Assembly (NCBI GenBank): GCA_029782225.1 | Contig: JAKOVF010000029.1 | Span: 1 to 51,717, forward strand | DNA length: 51,717 bases | Direction: 5' to 3' | Origin: Chloroflexota bacterium | GTDB lineage: Bacteria; Chloroflexota; Anaerolineae; Anaerolineales; Villigracilaceae | Shown: positions 18,004 through 25,987 of the stretch, piece after piece | How the letters are laid out: every line of letters begins with the position of its first letter | Numbering within the stretch: position 1 is the stretch's first letter | Notes under the pieces: generated by a model | What the model saw: only the letters and a program-made list of their open reading frames with translations | Told to the model about the DNA's origin: nothing | The model's database searches: none | Program-made: the position numbers and the translations under genes

Positions 18004-18659
18004 TATCTCTTCACGTTCTGGAGCAGCCAGTCAATCCACGCGTCGAGGCCTTCGCCGGTGCGGCAGGAGATCGGGAATGTGATCACGCCGGGGTTCAGCG
18101 CTTCGACGCCGCGTTGAAAATAATCCATTTTGAATGGAATATAGGGAAGCAAATCTATCTTGTTGATGATGAGCGCATCCACGCCGCGGTACATGCCCGG
18201 ATATTTATAAGGCTTGTCATCGCCCTCTGGCACGGACGCAACGAGGATGGATTTATGGGTGCCCAGTTTAAAGCTCGCAGGGCAGACCAGGTTGCCAACA
18301 TTTTCCACAATCAACAAATCGAACTGCGTGAGGTCCAGTTGGTTGAGCGCGCCCTGCAACATGACCGCGTCAAGATGACATTCGCCGCCAGTGTTGATCT
18401 GGACGGAGGCCAGCGCGCCGGCCGCGGCAGCACGGTCTGCGTCAATGGACGTGGCGATGTCACCGTCGACAGCAGCGATCCGAAGCCGATCCTTCAGCCG
18501 AGGGAGTGTTTGCTCGATCATCGAGGTCTTGCCCGCGCCGGGCGAGGCCATAAGGTTGATGGCAAAAACACCCGCGGAATCAAGACGAGCGCGATTTTCT
18601 TCCGCGAGCCGATCATTTGCGTTCAGGATGTTCTCTACAACGGGGATGCGCTGGGTCAT
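18003..18659 (-). CDS. hypB: Hydrogenase nickel incorporation GTPase HypB
   Basis: A 218-residue GTPase that drives nickel insertion with HypA. It shows the P-loop MASPGAGKTSMI, AAVDGDIATSIDADRA, the metal-site segment NTGGECHLDAVM, the switch LIVENVGNLVCPA and the base-recognition motif INKIDLL. The N-terminal CxxCGC or His-rich extension seen in some HypB is missing, so it is the short form. I use the ATG at 18659 (MTQRIPVVENI); the frame is open nine codons further to a TTG. TACAAT ends nine bases before the ATG, a possible internal promoter. Confidence 0.94.
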   Translation of the reverse strand: MTQRIPVVENILNANDRLAEENRARLDSAGVFAINLMASPGAGKTSMIEQTLPRLKDRLRIAAVDGDIATSIDADRAAAAGALASVQINTGGECHLDAVMLQGALNQLDLTQFDLLIVENVGNLVCPASFKLGTHKSILVASVPEGDDKPYKYPGMYRGVDALIINKIDLLPYIPFKMDYFQRGVEALNPGVITFPISCRTGEGLDAWIDWLLQNVKR

Positions 18660-18756
18660 TGTGAGTTGATTGTACGTCTGACGCAAAGGGCAAAACAGTC
18701 ATTTCTTGCCCTAAATTGTATGATTTTCTTCCATAGTTCGGTTAGCAGACCATAAC

Positions 18757-19092
18757 TTACCCCTCTACATCAATGGCTTCCACGAAAAATTCCTCCCCGG
18801 CAATGATCTTGGCCCCCACGCTTCCACACTTTGGACAGGAAAATTGCTCACCGCTCGGACGGTATTTTTCGAAGCAGGCCATGCACTGGAATTCCGCAGG
18901 CACACGGCGAAAATGAAGGGTCGCGCCTTCAGCAGCCGTATCCTTTGCGATCATATCCCAGTAGAACTGAATTGAATCATCCACGAGCTGTGCAAGCTCC
19001 CCCATCACAAGATAAATATCGGTAATATGCTTGCCCTCCGCATGACGCAGGGCAATGTCGAGGATGGATTGAGTCACCGGAAGTTCGTGCAT
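18757..19092 (-). CDS. hypA: Hydrogenase nickel incorporation protein HypA
   Basis: A 111-residue nickel chaperone. The start is the ATG at 19092, giving MHELPVTQSIL; the N-terminal Met-His pair is the nickel site, so the TTG one codon upstream can be set aside. The zinc site is the pair CMACFEKYRPSG...CPKCG. The ribosome site GAGGAA lies inside a duplicated copy of the rnpB 3' end. First gene of a minus-strand hypA-B-F-C-D operon. The hydrogenase structural genes are not in this window. Confidence 0.95.
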   Translation of the reverse strand: MHELPVTQSILDIALRHAEGKHITDIYLVMGELAQLVDDSIQFYWDMIAKDTAAEGATLHFRRVPAEFQCMACFEKYRPSGEQFSCPKCGSVGAKIIAGEEFFVEAIDVEG

Positions 19093-19098
19093 CAATAA

Positions 19099-19126
19099 AA
19101 TTCCTCAGGCCGGTCTATAAGCCGCA
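19099..19126 (-). repeat. Second copy of the rnpB 3' end, upstream of hypA
   Basis: 28 bases identical to 19186-19213, the 3' end of the RNase P RNA including the 3' strand of helix P1. The copies are 87 bp apart in direct orientation. Duplicated 3' ends of RNA genes are typical of integration sites. This copy supplies the Shine-Dalgarno of hypA. Confidence 0.85.
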
Positions 19127-19186
19127 CATGGCCCCTTCAATGGGGGATCCGTCCAGCCCTGCCCGCCCATCTCCGCCAGGTAAAGA

Positions 19187-19669
19187 ATTCCTCAGGCCGG
19201 TCTATAAGCCGCATTCTGTCCAGCGGACTACTCCGCCTGTGCAATCATCTCTCTGGGCAGCGCGTCACCGCGCCGCTCGATGCGGCCTACCCGGGGCTGG
19301 CCTTTACCACAAGAGGGAAAGGCACGTGTGGAGACGAGCAGTCTCCCATCGTCCACGGACGATTTCGCCCCTGCTTGGCCTTGCTCCCGGCGGGGGTTAC
19401 CTGGCCGCCCGCATTACTGCGGGCGCCGGTGGTCTCTTACACCACCTTTTCACCATTGCCACCCCCACCCTGCACCCTCCCCCAAAATCCTTCGGATTTT
19501 GGGGGAGGGCCGGGGAGGGGGCTGTCTGTTTCTGTGGCCCTTATCCGGCAGGTTCGCGCCTCTCGGCGGCTTCCCCGCCCCGGGTACTCTCCGACGCCGT
19601 GCTCTATGGAGTGCGGACTTTCCTCGATCCCGTAAGCACAGGACCGCGATTGCCCGACCAGCCTGAGGA
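19187..19669 (-). ncRNA. rnpB: RNase P RNA (bacterial type A)
   Basis: The catalytic RNA that trims the 5' leader from tRNA precursors. On the minus strand it begins with the P1 strand CCTCAGGCTGGTC and pairs with GACCGGCCTGAGG at the other end. The universal core is clear: GAGGAAAGTCCGCACTCC near the 5' end, ACAGAAACAG, GGTGGTGTAAGAGACCACC (P13-like), GGAGCAAGGCCAAGCAGGGG, CCGGGTAGGC, and ACAGAATGCGGCTTATAGACC at the 3' end. The length, about 483 nt, is longer than the usual 350-420. Much of the excess is a G/C-rich palindrome in the place of helix P12. A good promoter lies directly upstream. Apparent reading frames here are chance. Confidence 0.95.
19461..19522. repeat. Palindromic repeat inside rnpB (P12 position)
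   Basis: CCCTCCCCCAAAATCC at 19475-19490 and its perfect complement at 19494-19509 (16-bp stem, TTC loop), with partly paired C-rich/G-rich flanks. The style and order (CACCC...CCCTCCCCC - AAA - TTT - GGGGGAGGG) match the element between ybbR and der at 23382-23420. It therefore belongs to a dispersed family that has entered the RNase P RNA gene. Confidence 0.75.
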
Positions 19670-19675
19670 AAGGTT

Positions 19676-19704
19676 ATCATACACGAGCGCAGGTCATGCG
19701 TCAA
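19676..19704 (-). promoter_or_regulatory. Promoter of rnpB
   Basis: On the minus strand: TTGACG (19704-19699), a 17-base spacer and TATGAT (19681-19676). Transcription would start near 19669, matching the expected 5' end of P1. Confidence 0.85.
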
Positions 19705-19937
19705 CGTTCTGACAGTGCTGCTGATACAAATTCGACACGAATGAGCCACCTTGGATGTGTGACGAGCATTCAAAAAATATCGAGGTCGAAGGTTTTGGTA
19801 AAGCATTGCGCAGGATCATATCCATCACCTAACCAAATTGATGGTTATGGCTCGTGACTTTCGCGGAAAATCGTAGCAAATTTTACAACAAGCGGTAAAA
19901 TAAGAACATCACCGCGTTCCATAAATGAGGATTTCCC

Positions 19938-21074
19938 GTGAGTCATTGGCCCGGAAAATACGTTATTGGTCTTACTGGCAACATCGCCACCGGCAAGAGT
20001 GTCGTGCGCAGAATGCTTGAGCATCTGGGTGCATATACGATCGACGCAGATGCGCTTTCACATCGCGCTATTTCAAAGGGTGCGCCTGGCTATCAACCGG
20101 TCCTCTCAACATTTGGAAAATGGCTGGTCGGCAAAGATGGTGAGATCGACCGTAAGAAACTTGGCAATCTCGTCTTTAATGACCCGGAAGCACTGACGCA
20201 GCTGGAGGATATCATCCACCCGCTTGTCTACCAGGCCACTGGAATATTGATCCAGCGTGCGGCCCAGCATGTGATCGTGGTAGAAGCGATCAAGCTGCTG
20301 GAAGGAAAACTGCGCGGCGTGTGTGACAGTATCTGGGTTACAAACGCACCGGAGGAAGTACAGGCCGAGCGATTGATCCGCAAGCGCGGACTCTCACGCG
20401 ACCAGGCTCTGGAGCGCGTCCGCATGCAGTCTGCACAGAGTGACAAAGTAAGCGCGGCCAACGTTGTCATTAAGAACACCGGTTCATACGAGGACTTGTG
20501 GAAACAGGTCAGCGCGGCCTGGAAGAAGATTTCGCCCGCCAGTGAGGAACCCGCTCCAGTTGTAGTGAAGCCGGCTGCTTCCGGTGATTTCTCTGTCCAG
20601 CGCGGACGGCCACGTGATTCAGCAGCCATCGCCAGGCTGCTCACCGAGTTGAGCAAAGGCAACCGCAAGGTCAATTCGGAGGATGTGATGGCGGACTTCG
20701 GCGACAAGGCCTACCTGCTGCTGCAAATGGGTGGGCGCTCGGTTGGCGTCGCGGGATGGCAGGTGGAGAATCTGGTAGCACGCACAACCGATCTTTATCT
20801 CGCGGATGGCATTGAACCGGTCAAAGCGATCGAGACTCTGGTCAAAGCGGTCGAGCGCGCTTCCGGTGACCTGCAGTGCGAGGCATCGCTGCTCTTCCCG
20901 CAGGGTCCGCTCGCCCGGCAGGATGCCGTTTGGAAACAACTTGGCTATGAACGCCAAACTCCCGAAACACTGGGCGTACAAGCGTGGCAGGATGCCGCGC
21001 TTGAGTCCATGCCGTCGGATAGCACGCTGTACTTTAAACAATTGCGGCAGGATCGTGTCCTGCGACCTATTTAG
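19938..21074 (+). CDS. coaE: Dephospho-CoA kinase fused to a C-terminal GNAT-like domain
   Basis: A 378-residue protein. Residues 1 to about 200 are CoaE, which phosphorylates dephospho-CoA in the last step of CoA synthesis: P-loop GLTGNIATGKSVV, DADALSHRAI, the HPLV motif and the lid RLIRKRGLSRDQALERV. Ordinary CoaE ends there. Here a linker rich in Pro/Val leads to a second domain (about 218-378, FSVQRGRPRDSAAIARLLTE, VGVAGWQVENLVART, VWKQLGYERQ) that has the fold pattern of a GNAT acetyltransferase but a weak acetyl-CoA loop. The start is GTG with GAGG upstream. Followed by cdaA, ybbR and der on the same strand. Confidence 0.92.
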   Translation: MSHWPGKYVIGLTGNIATGKSVVRRMLEHLGAYTIDADALSHRAISKGAPGYQPVLSTFGKWLVGKDGEIDRKKLGNLVFNDPEALTQLEDIIHPLVYQATGILIQRAAQHVIVVEAIKLLEGKLRGVCDSIWVTNAPEEVQAERLIRKRGLSRDQALERVRMQSAQSDKVSAANVVIKNTGSYEDLWKQVSAAWKKISPASEEPAPVVVKPAASGDFSVQRGRPRDSAAIARLLTELSKGNRKVNSEDVMADFGDKAYLLLQMGGRSVGVAGWQVENLVARTTDLYLADGIEPVKAIETLVKAVERASGDLQCEASLLFPQGPLARQDAVWKQLGYERQTPETLGVQAWQDAALESMPSDSTLYFKQLRQDRVLRPI

Positions 21075-21258
21075 GAAGAGCTCCGCTGTCCAGGCAGTGG
21101 AGGCGCCGTCTGGAGCATGGTGGCGCCCTGTACATGGTTTCGGTAGTCTGTAAATTGGTACATTGCTAGATTGGTGGGGCCAAATCAGGAATCTGGTTTT
21201 GGCACACTACTTGCCGCGTGTGACCAATTTGCCGTGCACCTGATTTACAACTTTACCA

Positions 21259-22131
21259 ATGACCGACTTCCTCAACAACCTCTTCTTCATCTTCCAGCGT
21301 ATCAACTTGCTGAGTGTGTTGGACATCACGCTGGTGACGTTGATCTTTTTCGGTCTTCTTTATACATTACGCGATACACAGGCCATGGCACTTCTGCGAG
21401 GCATGATCCTGCTGGTCGTTGTGATCGTACTGCTCACCAGTCTGGTGGATTTACCTGCCTTCTCCTGGCTGGCACGGAACTCCCTCCCCGCACTTCTGCT
21501 CTCCATACCGGTGATCTTTGCCCCCGAGATCCGGCGCGCCCTCGAACGCATCGGTCGCGCGCGGAACTTGTGGCCGGGCTCCACCAAATCGATAGACATC
21601 AACCTCGAGCAGACCATCCACGCCGTGGTCAGCGCAGCAGCCAGGTTGTCCGCGCGGCATCACGGTGCCTTGATCATCTTGCAGCGACTGGACACGCTGG
21701 AGGATTACATCGAAACCGGTGTGCGGATGAACGCCCGCGTCACGCCGGAACTGCTTCTCCAGATCTTTTATCCGAATACGCCCTTGCACGACGGCGCGGC
21801 GATCATCATCGGGTCACAGGTTGCAGCCGCGGCATGCGTGATGCCGCTTTCCGCGAGCGGTATTCTCAATCCCACGCCTGAACGGCAAATGGGACTGCGG
21901 CACCGCGCAGCGCTTGGCATCTCTGAGGCAAGCGATGCGATCGCAGTTGTGGTGTCAGAGGAAAGCGGAGGGATTTCCGTCGCCCACGCGGGACGCATGT
22001 TGCGCAGACTCGATCCTGACCGGTTGGAAAACATTTTGATTGCTTTCTTCCGTCCCGGAAATGCGATGCGCAAGAATAACTGGCTCGAAAAGTTTTTCCC
22101 CGGCCTTTTCACGCGAAAAGAGAGGAAGTGA
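21259..22131 (+). CDS. cdaA: Diadenylate cyclase CdaA (c-di-AMP synthase)
   Basis: A 290-residue membrane enzyme that makes cyclic di-AMP from two ATP. Three N-terminal membrane helices (about 22-38, 46-62, 72-88) are followed by the DAC domain with both signatures: DGA at 178-180 (PLHDGAAIII) and RHR at 214-216 (GLRHRAALGISEASDA, VVVSEESG). c-di-AMP controls potassium and osmolyte uptake and cell-wall balance in many bacteria. Its stop is directly followed by the ybbR start with no gap, the classic cdaA-ybbR (cdaR) pair. No clear ribosome site precedes the ATG. No glmM follows; der is next. Confidence 0.96.
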   Translation: MTDFLNNLFFIFQRINLLSVLDITLVTLIFFGLLYTLRDTQAMALLRGMILLVVVIVLLTSLVDLPAFSWLARNSLPALLLSIPVIFAPEIRRALERIGRARNLWPGSTKSIDINLEQTIHAVVSAAARLSARHHGALIILQRLDTLEDYIETGVRMNARVTPELLLQIFYPNTPLHDGAAIIIGSQVAAAACVMPLSASGILNPTPERQMGLRHRAALGISEASDAIAVVVSEESGGISVAHAGRMLRRLDPDRLENILIAFFRPGNAMRKNNWLEKFFPGLFTRKERK

Positions 22132-23379
22132 ATGTGGCGCTGGATTAGGACGAACTTCCGCACCTTCCTCTGGGCCTTTGCACTGGCACTGGCAGTGTGG
22201 GTCGCCGCAGTGACTTCCGCCGACCCCGATGAAACTCGTATCCTGCCAAATAATGTACCTATCGAGATCGTCGGCCAGGACCCCGGCCTCGTTATGGATT
22301 CCAGCGTACCAAAGTTTATCGAACTAAGCTTGCGCGCGCCTCACTCCGTTTGGAATGAGATCGAAGCTCATCCGGAAAACGTGCGCGCCATCCTTGATCT
22401 TGCAGGTTTGAGTGAAGGCGAGCACACCGTGAACCTGCAGATCCAGATTGCAGCGCGGCCGGTTCAAATCGTCTCTGCCACACCCGGCTCTGTGACGGTT
22501 GCGCTCGAACCCCTGGCCTCGAAGACATTATCGGTTGACCTGACCTTGAGCGGTGAACCGGCCGTAGGGTATCAGGTGGGTGATGCAAACCTGGACCCGA
22601 GTCAGGTTGTGGTAGCCGGAGCCAGGTCACAGGTCGAGAAAGTTGCGAGAGCGCGCTTGTCATTGAGTCTGGAAGGCATCCGCGAGAGCATTGACCAGTC
22701 ACTGCCGGTGGAAATTCTCGATGACCAGGGGCAGCCGATCACGGGTCTTTCGGTCTCGCCGGAGTCATTGCACGTGACGTTGTTGGTCAATCAGCAAGGC
22801 GGCTACCGTGATCTGGCAGTCAAAGTCCTTGTAACAGGCCAGGTGGCAAGCGGATATCGTTTGACGAACATTTCCGTCTTTCCGCCAGTGGTGACGGTCT
22901 TTGCCACGGACCCAACATTGGTGAAGAGTCTACCAGGCGTGGTGGAAACACAGCCGCTCGACCTGCAAAATGCAAACGATGACATCACAACTCGCATCGC
23001 GCTCAACCTGCCAACGGGCGTTTCCATCGTCGGCGAGCAGACGGTGTTGATTCAGGCTACCGTGTCGCCGATTGAGAGCAGCCTGACGCTGGCCGGGGAG
23101 AAAGTGGATTTAATCGGCCTCTCGTCCGGGCTGGCTGCACAGATTTCGCCGCCAACCGTGGATGTGATCGTCTCCGGGCCGCTGCCTTTACTGGATACAT
23201 TGACGCGTCAGGATATCCGCATCACCGTGGATTTGACCAACCTGGGCGAAGGGACACATCAACTGACGCCTGTGGTTGAGATCTTGATTTCAGATGTGAT
23301 CGTGGAATCCATTTTGCCGGGGACGATTGAAGTGGTATTATCACCTACCAGCGGTCCGAGACCGACTCCAACGCCGTAA
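22132..23379 (+). CDS. cdaR: YbbR-domain protein (CdaR-like regulator of CdaA)
   Basis: A 415-residue protein. One N-terminal membrane helix (FRTFLWAFALALAVWVAAV) anchors it with the rest outside. Four YbbR repeats follow (about residues 38-120, 125-210, 220-300, 310-400), each a beta-rich unit with patterns such as VDLTLSGEPAVGYQVGDANL, DPSQVVVAGARSQVEKV. The C-terminus is Pro/Thr-rich (SGPRPTPTP). In Gram-positive bacteria CdaR binds CdaA in the membrane and adjusts its activity. Adjacent stop and start codons with cdaA support the same link here. Confidence 0.93.
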   Translation: MWRWIRTNFRTFLWAFALALAVWVAAVTSADPDETRILPNNVPIEIVGQDPGLVMDSSVPKFIELSLRAPHSVWNEIEAHPENVRAILDLAGLSEGEHTVNLQIQIAARPVQIVSATPGSVTVALEPLASKTLSVDLTLSGEPAVGYQVGDANLDPSQVVVAGARSQVEKVARARLSLSLEGIRESIDQSLPVEILDDQGQPITGLSVSPESLHVTLLVNQQGGYRDLAVKVLVTGQVASGYRLTNISVFPPVVTVFATDPTLVKSLPGVVETQPLDLQNANDDITTRIALNLPTGVSIVGEQTVLIQATVSPIESSLTLAGEKVDLIGLSSGLAAQISPPTVDVIVSGPLPLLDTLTRQDIRITVDLTNLGEGTHQLTPVVEILISDVIVESILPGTIEVVLSPTSGPRPTPTP

Positions 23380-23381
23380 AG

Positions 23382-23420
23382 CCCTCACCCCAGCCCTCTC
23401 CCAAATTTGGGAGAGGGGGA
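23382..23420. repeat. C/G-rich palindromic repeat between ybbR and der
   Basis: CCCTCACCCC followed by a perfect 24-bp palindrome at 23394-23417 (CCCTCTCCCAAA and its complement). Same family as the palindrome inside rnpB. The G-rich right arm lies 11 bases before the der ATG and may act as its ribosome site. Confidence 0.8.
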
Positions 23421-23430
23421 AGTCTGGAAC

Positions 23431-24801
23431 ATGCCCAAACCCATTGTTGCTCTCGTTGGCAGACCCAACGTAGGCAAATCGACCCTCTTTAATCGTCTGG
23501 CCGGCGAACGCCTGGCTATTGTTGACGATACTCCTGGCACCACGCGCGACCGGCTCTTTTCTGATTCCGAATGGAATGGCCGCGCCTTCACCATTGTTGA
23601 CACCGGAGGAATTGACCCGACTCACGGTGGCAGGACTCCACTCTCGGTGGGCTCCGCGGACTTTATTAAGGAGATCCGTCAGCAGGCCCAGGTGGCGATC
23701 CAAGAAGCGGACGCGGTGCTGTTCGTGAACGATGGCGACTCAGGTGTCACGCCCTCGGACCGCGAGGTGGCAGAAATCCTGCGCCGCTCGCAGAAAAAAT
23801 TACCGGATGGCCGCTTCTGGCCTCCGATCTTTGTGGTGGTCAACAAAGCTGAGAATGTCGAACGCCGTACCCAGGCCGCGGAATTCTACGAATTGGGATT
23901 GGGCGATCCTTATCCTGTCTCCGCCTTGCATGGCACAGGGACCGGCGATTTGCTGGATGATCTGGTCAAGGCGTTCCCGCCACAGGAAACGGAAGCAGAG
24001 GACGAAAGTGTTAAGATCGCCATTGTGGGAAAACCAAACGCCGGCAAATCCAGCCTGTTAAATCGATTGGTTGGCGAAGAGCGTGTGATCGTCAGCCCCA
24101 TCGCAGGGACAACGCGCGATTCGATCGACTCGAAGATCAATTTCGATGGCCTGGATGTGACGCTGATCGACACGGCTGGCATCCGTCGCCGCGGCAAGAT
24201 CGAGCGCGGCGTCGAGCAATATAGCGTGCTGCGCGCCTTCAAGTCCATCGAGCGCGCGGATGTGGCATTGCTGATGATCGATGCGACCACCGGCATCACG
24301 TCTCAGGATGCACATATTGCTGGCTTTATTATTGAAGAATGGAAGTCATGCGTGGTGCTGGTCAATAAGTGGGATGCGCTGGCGAAGGATACAACCACGA
24401 TGGATGATTACACGGCTATCATCCGCCGCGAATTGAACTTCGTGGATTACGTTCCCATCCTGTTTATTTCCGCCAAGACCGGCCAGCGCGTGGACCAGGT
24501 TTTGCCATTGGCGTTACGCGTACAGGAGGAACGGCTGGCGCGGCTGACAACCTCCAAGCTCAATGAGATCATCCACAAGGCGCAGGATGCACATCCGCAT
24601 CCATCGCACGCGGGACGTGCGCTCAAGATGTTTTATGGCACTCAGGTCCGCAGCGATCCACCGACGTTCATGATATACGTCAACGATCCGAAGCTGATGC
24701 ACTTCAGTTATTTGCGGTATCTGGAGAACCAGATTCGCGCGGAGTATGGATTCCTGGGGACGCCGATCAGGATCGTGATCAAGGGACGTAGAGAAGAGTA
24801 G
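23431..24801 (+). CDS. der: Ribosome biogenesis GTPase Der (EngA)
   Basis: A 456-residue double GTPase needed for 50S subunit assembly. The first G domain has GRPNVGKSTLFNRL, DTPGTTRD, DTGGID and NKAE; the second has GKPNAGKSSLLNRL, GTTRDSID, DTAGIRRRGKI and NKWD. A C-terminal KH-like domain (about 355-456, with HPSHAGRALKMFYGTQV) closes the protein. I start at the ATG at 23431 (MPKPIVALVG); the frame is open eight codons further, but those codons lie in the palindromic repeat. It follows ybbR closely and may be read from the same transcript. Confidence 0.96.
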   Translation: MPKPIVALVGRPNVGKSTLFNRLAGERLAIVDDTPGTTRDRLFSDSEWNGRAFTIVDTGGIDPTHGGRTPLSVGSADFIKEIRQQAQVAIQEADAVLFVNDGDSGVTPSDREVAEILRRSQKKLPDGRFWPPIFVVVNKAENVERRTQAAEFYELGLGDPYPVSALHGTGTGDLLDDLVKAFPPQETEAEDESVKIAIVGKPNAGKSSLLNRLVGEERVIVSPIAGTTRDSIDSKINFDGLDVTLIDTAGIRRRGKIERGVEQYSVLRAFKSIERADVALLMIDATTGITSQDAHIAGFIIEEWKSCVVLVNKWDALAKDTTTMDDYTAIIRRELNFVDYVPILFISAKTGQRVDQVLPLALRVQEERLARLTTSKLNEIIHKAQDAHPHPSHAGRALKMFYGTQVRSDPPTFMIYVNDPKLMHFSYLRYLENQIRAEYGFLGTPIRIVIKGRREE

Positions 24802-24825
24802 AGAATAGTTTTCAGCCAGCAGTAA

Positions 24826-24893
24826 TCAGTTCTGTTGTATCTCCAGAATCACCAGCGTAATTCCACCCAGAATAGCAGCCGACGCGAGGACTA
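24826..24893 (-). pseudogene. 3' end of the interrupted EamA transporter gene
   Basis: When the IS and one TA copy are removed, the EamA frame runs on without a break through these bases. It adds 21 residues (VLASAAILGGITLVILEIQQN after the joining Leu, one residue split over two strings here) and a TGA at 24828-24826. That is exactly the last membrane helix and tail expected for an EamA protein. Confidence 0.88.
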
Positions 24894-24914
24894 AGTAGGT
24901 TTCCAAAAAATACG

Positions 24915-25498
24915 TCATACTTTTGGCGGGAAGACATCTTGGAGCCAAAAGTGTTCGGAAAGAATGCCAGCTTTGCGTAAGCGTTCGCGTGGCGAGAGAT
25001 TATCGAGATAGGCGCAAGCATATTTCAAGGTGGTCTTCAAATCAGGTAGTGGCTCGTTGGCCAAGACATCTTTTTTCAGATGTCGCCATAAGTGATCGAC
25101 TGAGTTCAACTCCGGACAAGCCGTTGGTAACCAGCGCAATTGAATGCCGAGGTCTTTTGCCAATTGTCGACTCCTATTCGCCCGTTGTGCAGAAATCTTA
25201 TCCAGAAAGAGCACGATATGCCAGCCGCGCCAATGAGAACAAATGCGTTGGAGAATAAGCTGAAAGGTATCTTGATTGTATGCCTCCGAAGAATACTGAA
25301 AGTATGAACCCGTTTGGATGTTCAACACACCCGTTAGAATACACTTCGCACGATGTTGACCGAGGATGGGCACTTCGGCTTGTTTACCCATGGGTGCCCA
25401 CATGGCGCGCAGCGGCGGAACTTCATTGAAAATGGTTGAGTCAATGAAAAGGCAAACAGTGCGTTTTCGACCTTTAAGACCGTGTTTTAGCCCCCTTT
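24915..25498 (-). CDS. IS630 transposase, second frame (catalytic domain)
   Basis: The DDE part of the transposase, in the -1 frame relative to the first frame. From the slip site it reads KRGLKHGLKGRKRTVCLFID, then ILTGVLNIQTGSYF, HIVLFLDKISAQRA and LPTACPELNSVDHLWRHLKK. The catalytic triad is Asp (FIDS), Asp (FLDK) and a third Asp (SVDH) 34 residues after the second, that is a DD34D pattern where many relatives have Glu. The frame is open upstream to 25652, but only the part after the shift is family-like. Fused with the first frame it gives a protein of 357 residues, a normal size. Confidence 0.82.
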
Positions 25499-25987
25499 TT
25501 CCTGTTGCCAGGTGGGGGAACGTAATGCCAGGGTCAGTCGTGGTCGTTTGTAACGATAGCGCAAACTCCGCAAAGCCCGTCGCACTGTTGATCGGCTTAC
25601 CCATGTGGCTGTGTGCCGATGGATCAGACATCGTAACATTGGCACAGTCCAATTGCGCGCACGAAAGCCATACCGCCGCGGATCACACTGCCATACACGC
25701 TCAATCTCTTTCCGAGCCAGTTTCAATGGCTCAGGCGCACGACCTGTGTGTTGTCCTTCAGCGATCCGCGCCAGCACAGGATCTTGCGCTCGTTCTTGAT
25801 ATTCCCTTTTCCAGCGTTGAATGGTGCGCCAACTCATACCCAGGCGTTGCGCAACAGCACTCGCTGTGTGGTTCTCATGCAACCAAAGCAACGCTTGCGC
25901 GCGCCTCACTTGACGAGCATTCGCACTCCTTCGTGCAATCTCATGTAACAAGCTGTAAGCACGGGATGTCAGATTGAAAAGTGCCAC
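25487..25987 (-). CDS. IS630 transposase, first frame (DNA-binding domain)
   Basis: A 166-residue frame starting at GTG 25987. It has two helix-turn-helix segments: VRRAQALLWLHENHTASAVA, AQRLGMSWRTIQRWKREYQE, and later TVPMLRCLIHRHTATWVSRS, STVRRALRSLRY. It ends in TAA at 25489-25487 directly after the run A5G5 (25500-25491), where a -1 slip would carry the ribosome into the catalytic frame. Confidence 0.85.
   Translation of the reverse strand: MALFNLTSRAYSLLHEIARRSANARQVRRAQALLWLHENHTASAVAQRLGMSWRTIQRWKREYQERAQDPVLARIAEGQHTGRAPEPLKLARKEIERVWQCDPRRYGFRARNWTVPMLRCLIHRHTATWVSRSTVRRALRSLRYRYKRPRLTLALRSPTWQQEKGG

Noticed and set aside
19128..19712. Open frames of 118-194 codons across the rnpB region
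   Set aside because: The same bases carry the full set of conserved RNase P RNA segments and a promoter on the minus strand. The frames are Pro/Arg-rich by base composition.
21075..21258. Possible c-di-AMP riboswitch upstream of cdaA
   Set aside because: The 184-base gap has one weak hairpin only and none of the ydaO-type conserved words.
25052..25977. Plus-strand open frame of 203 codons across the IS (25366-25977) as a passenger gene
   Set aside because: It is antisense to the transposase frames, with no ribosome site or recognisable features.
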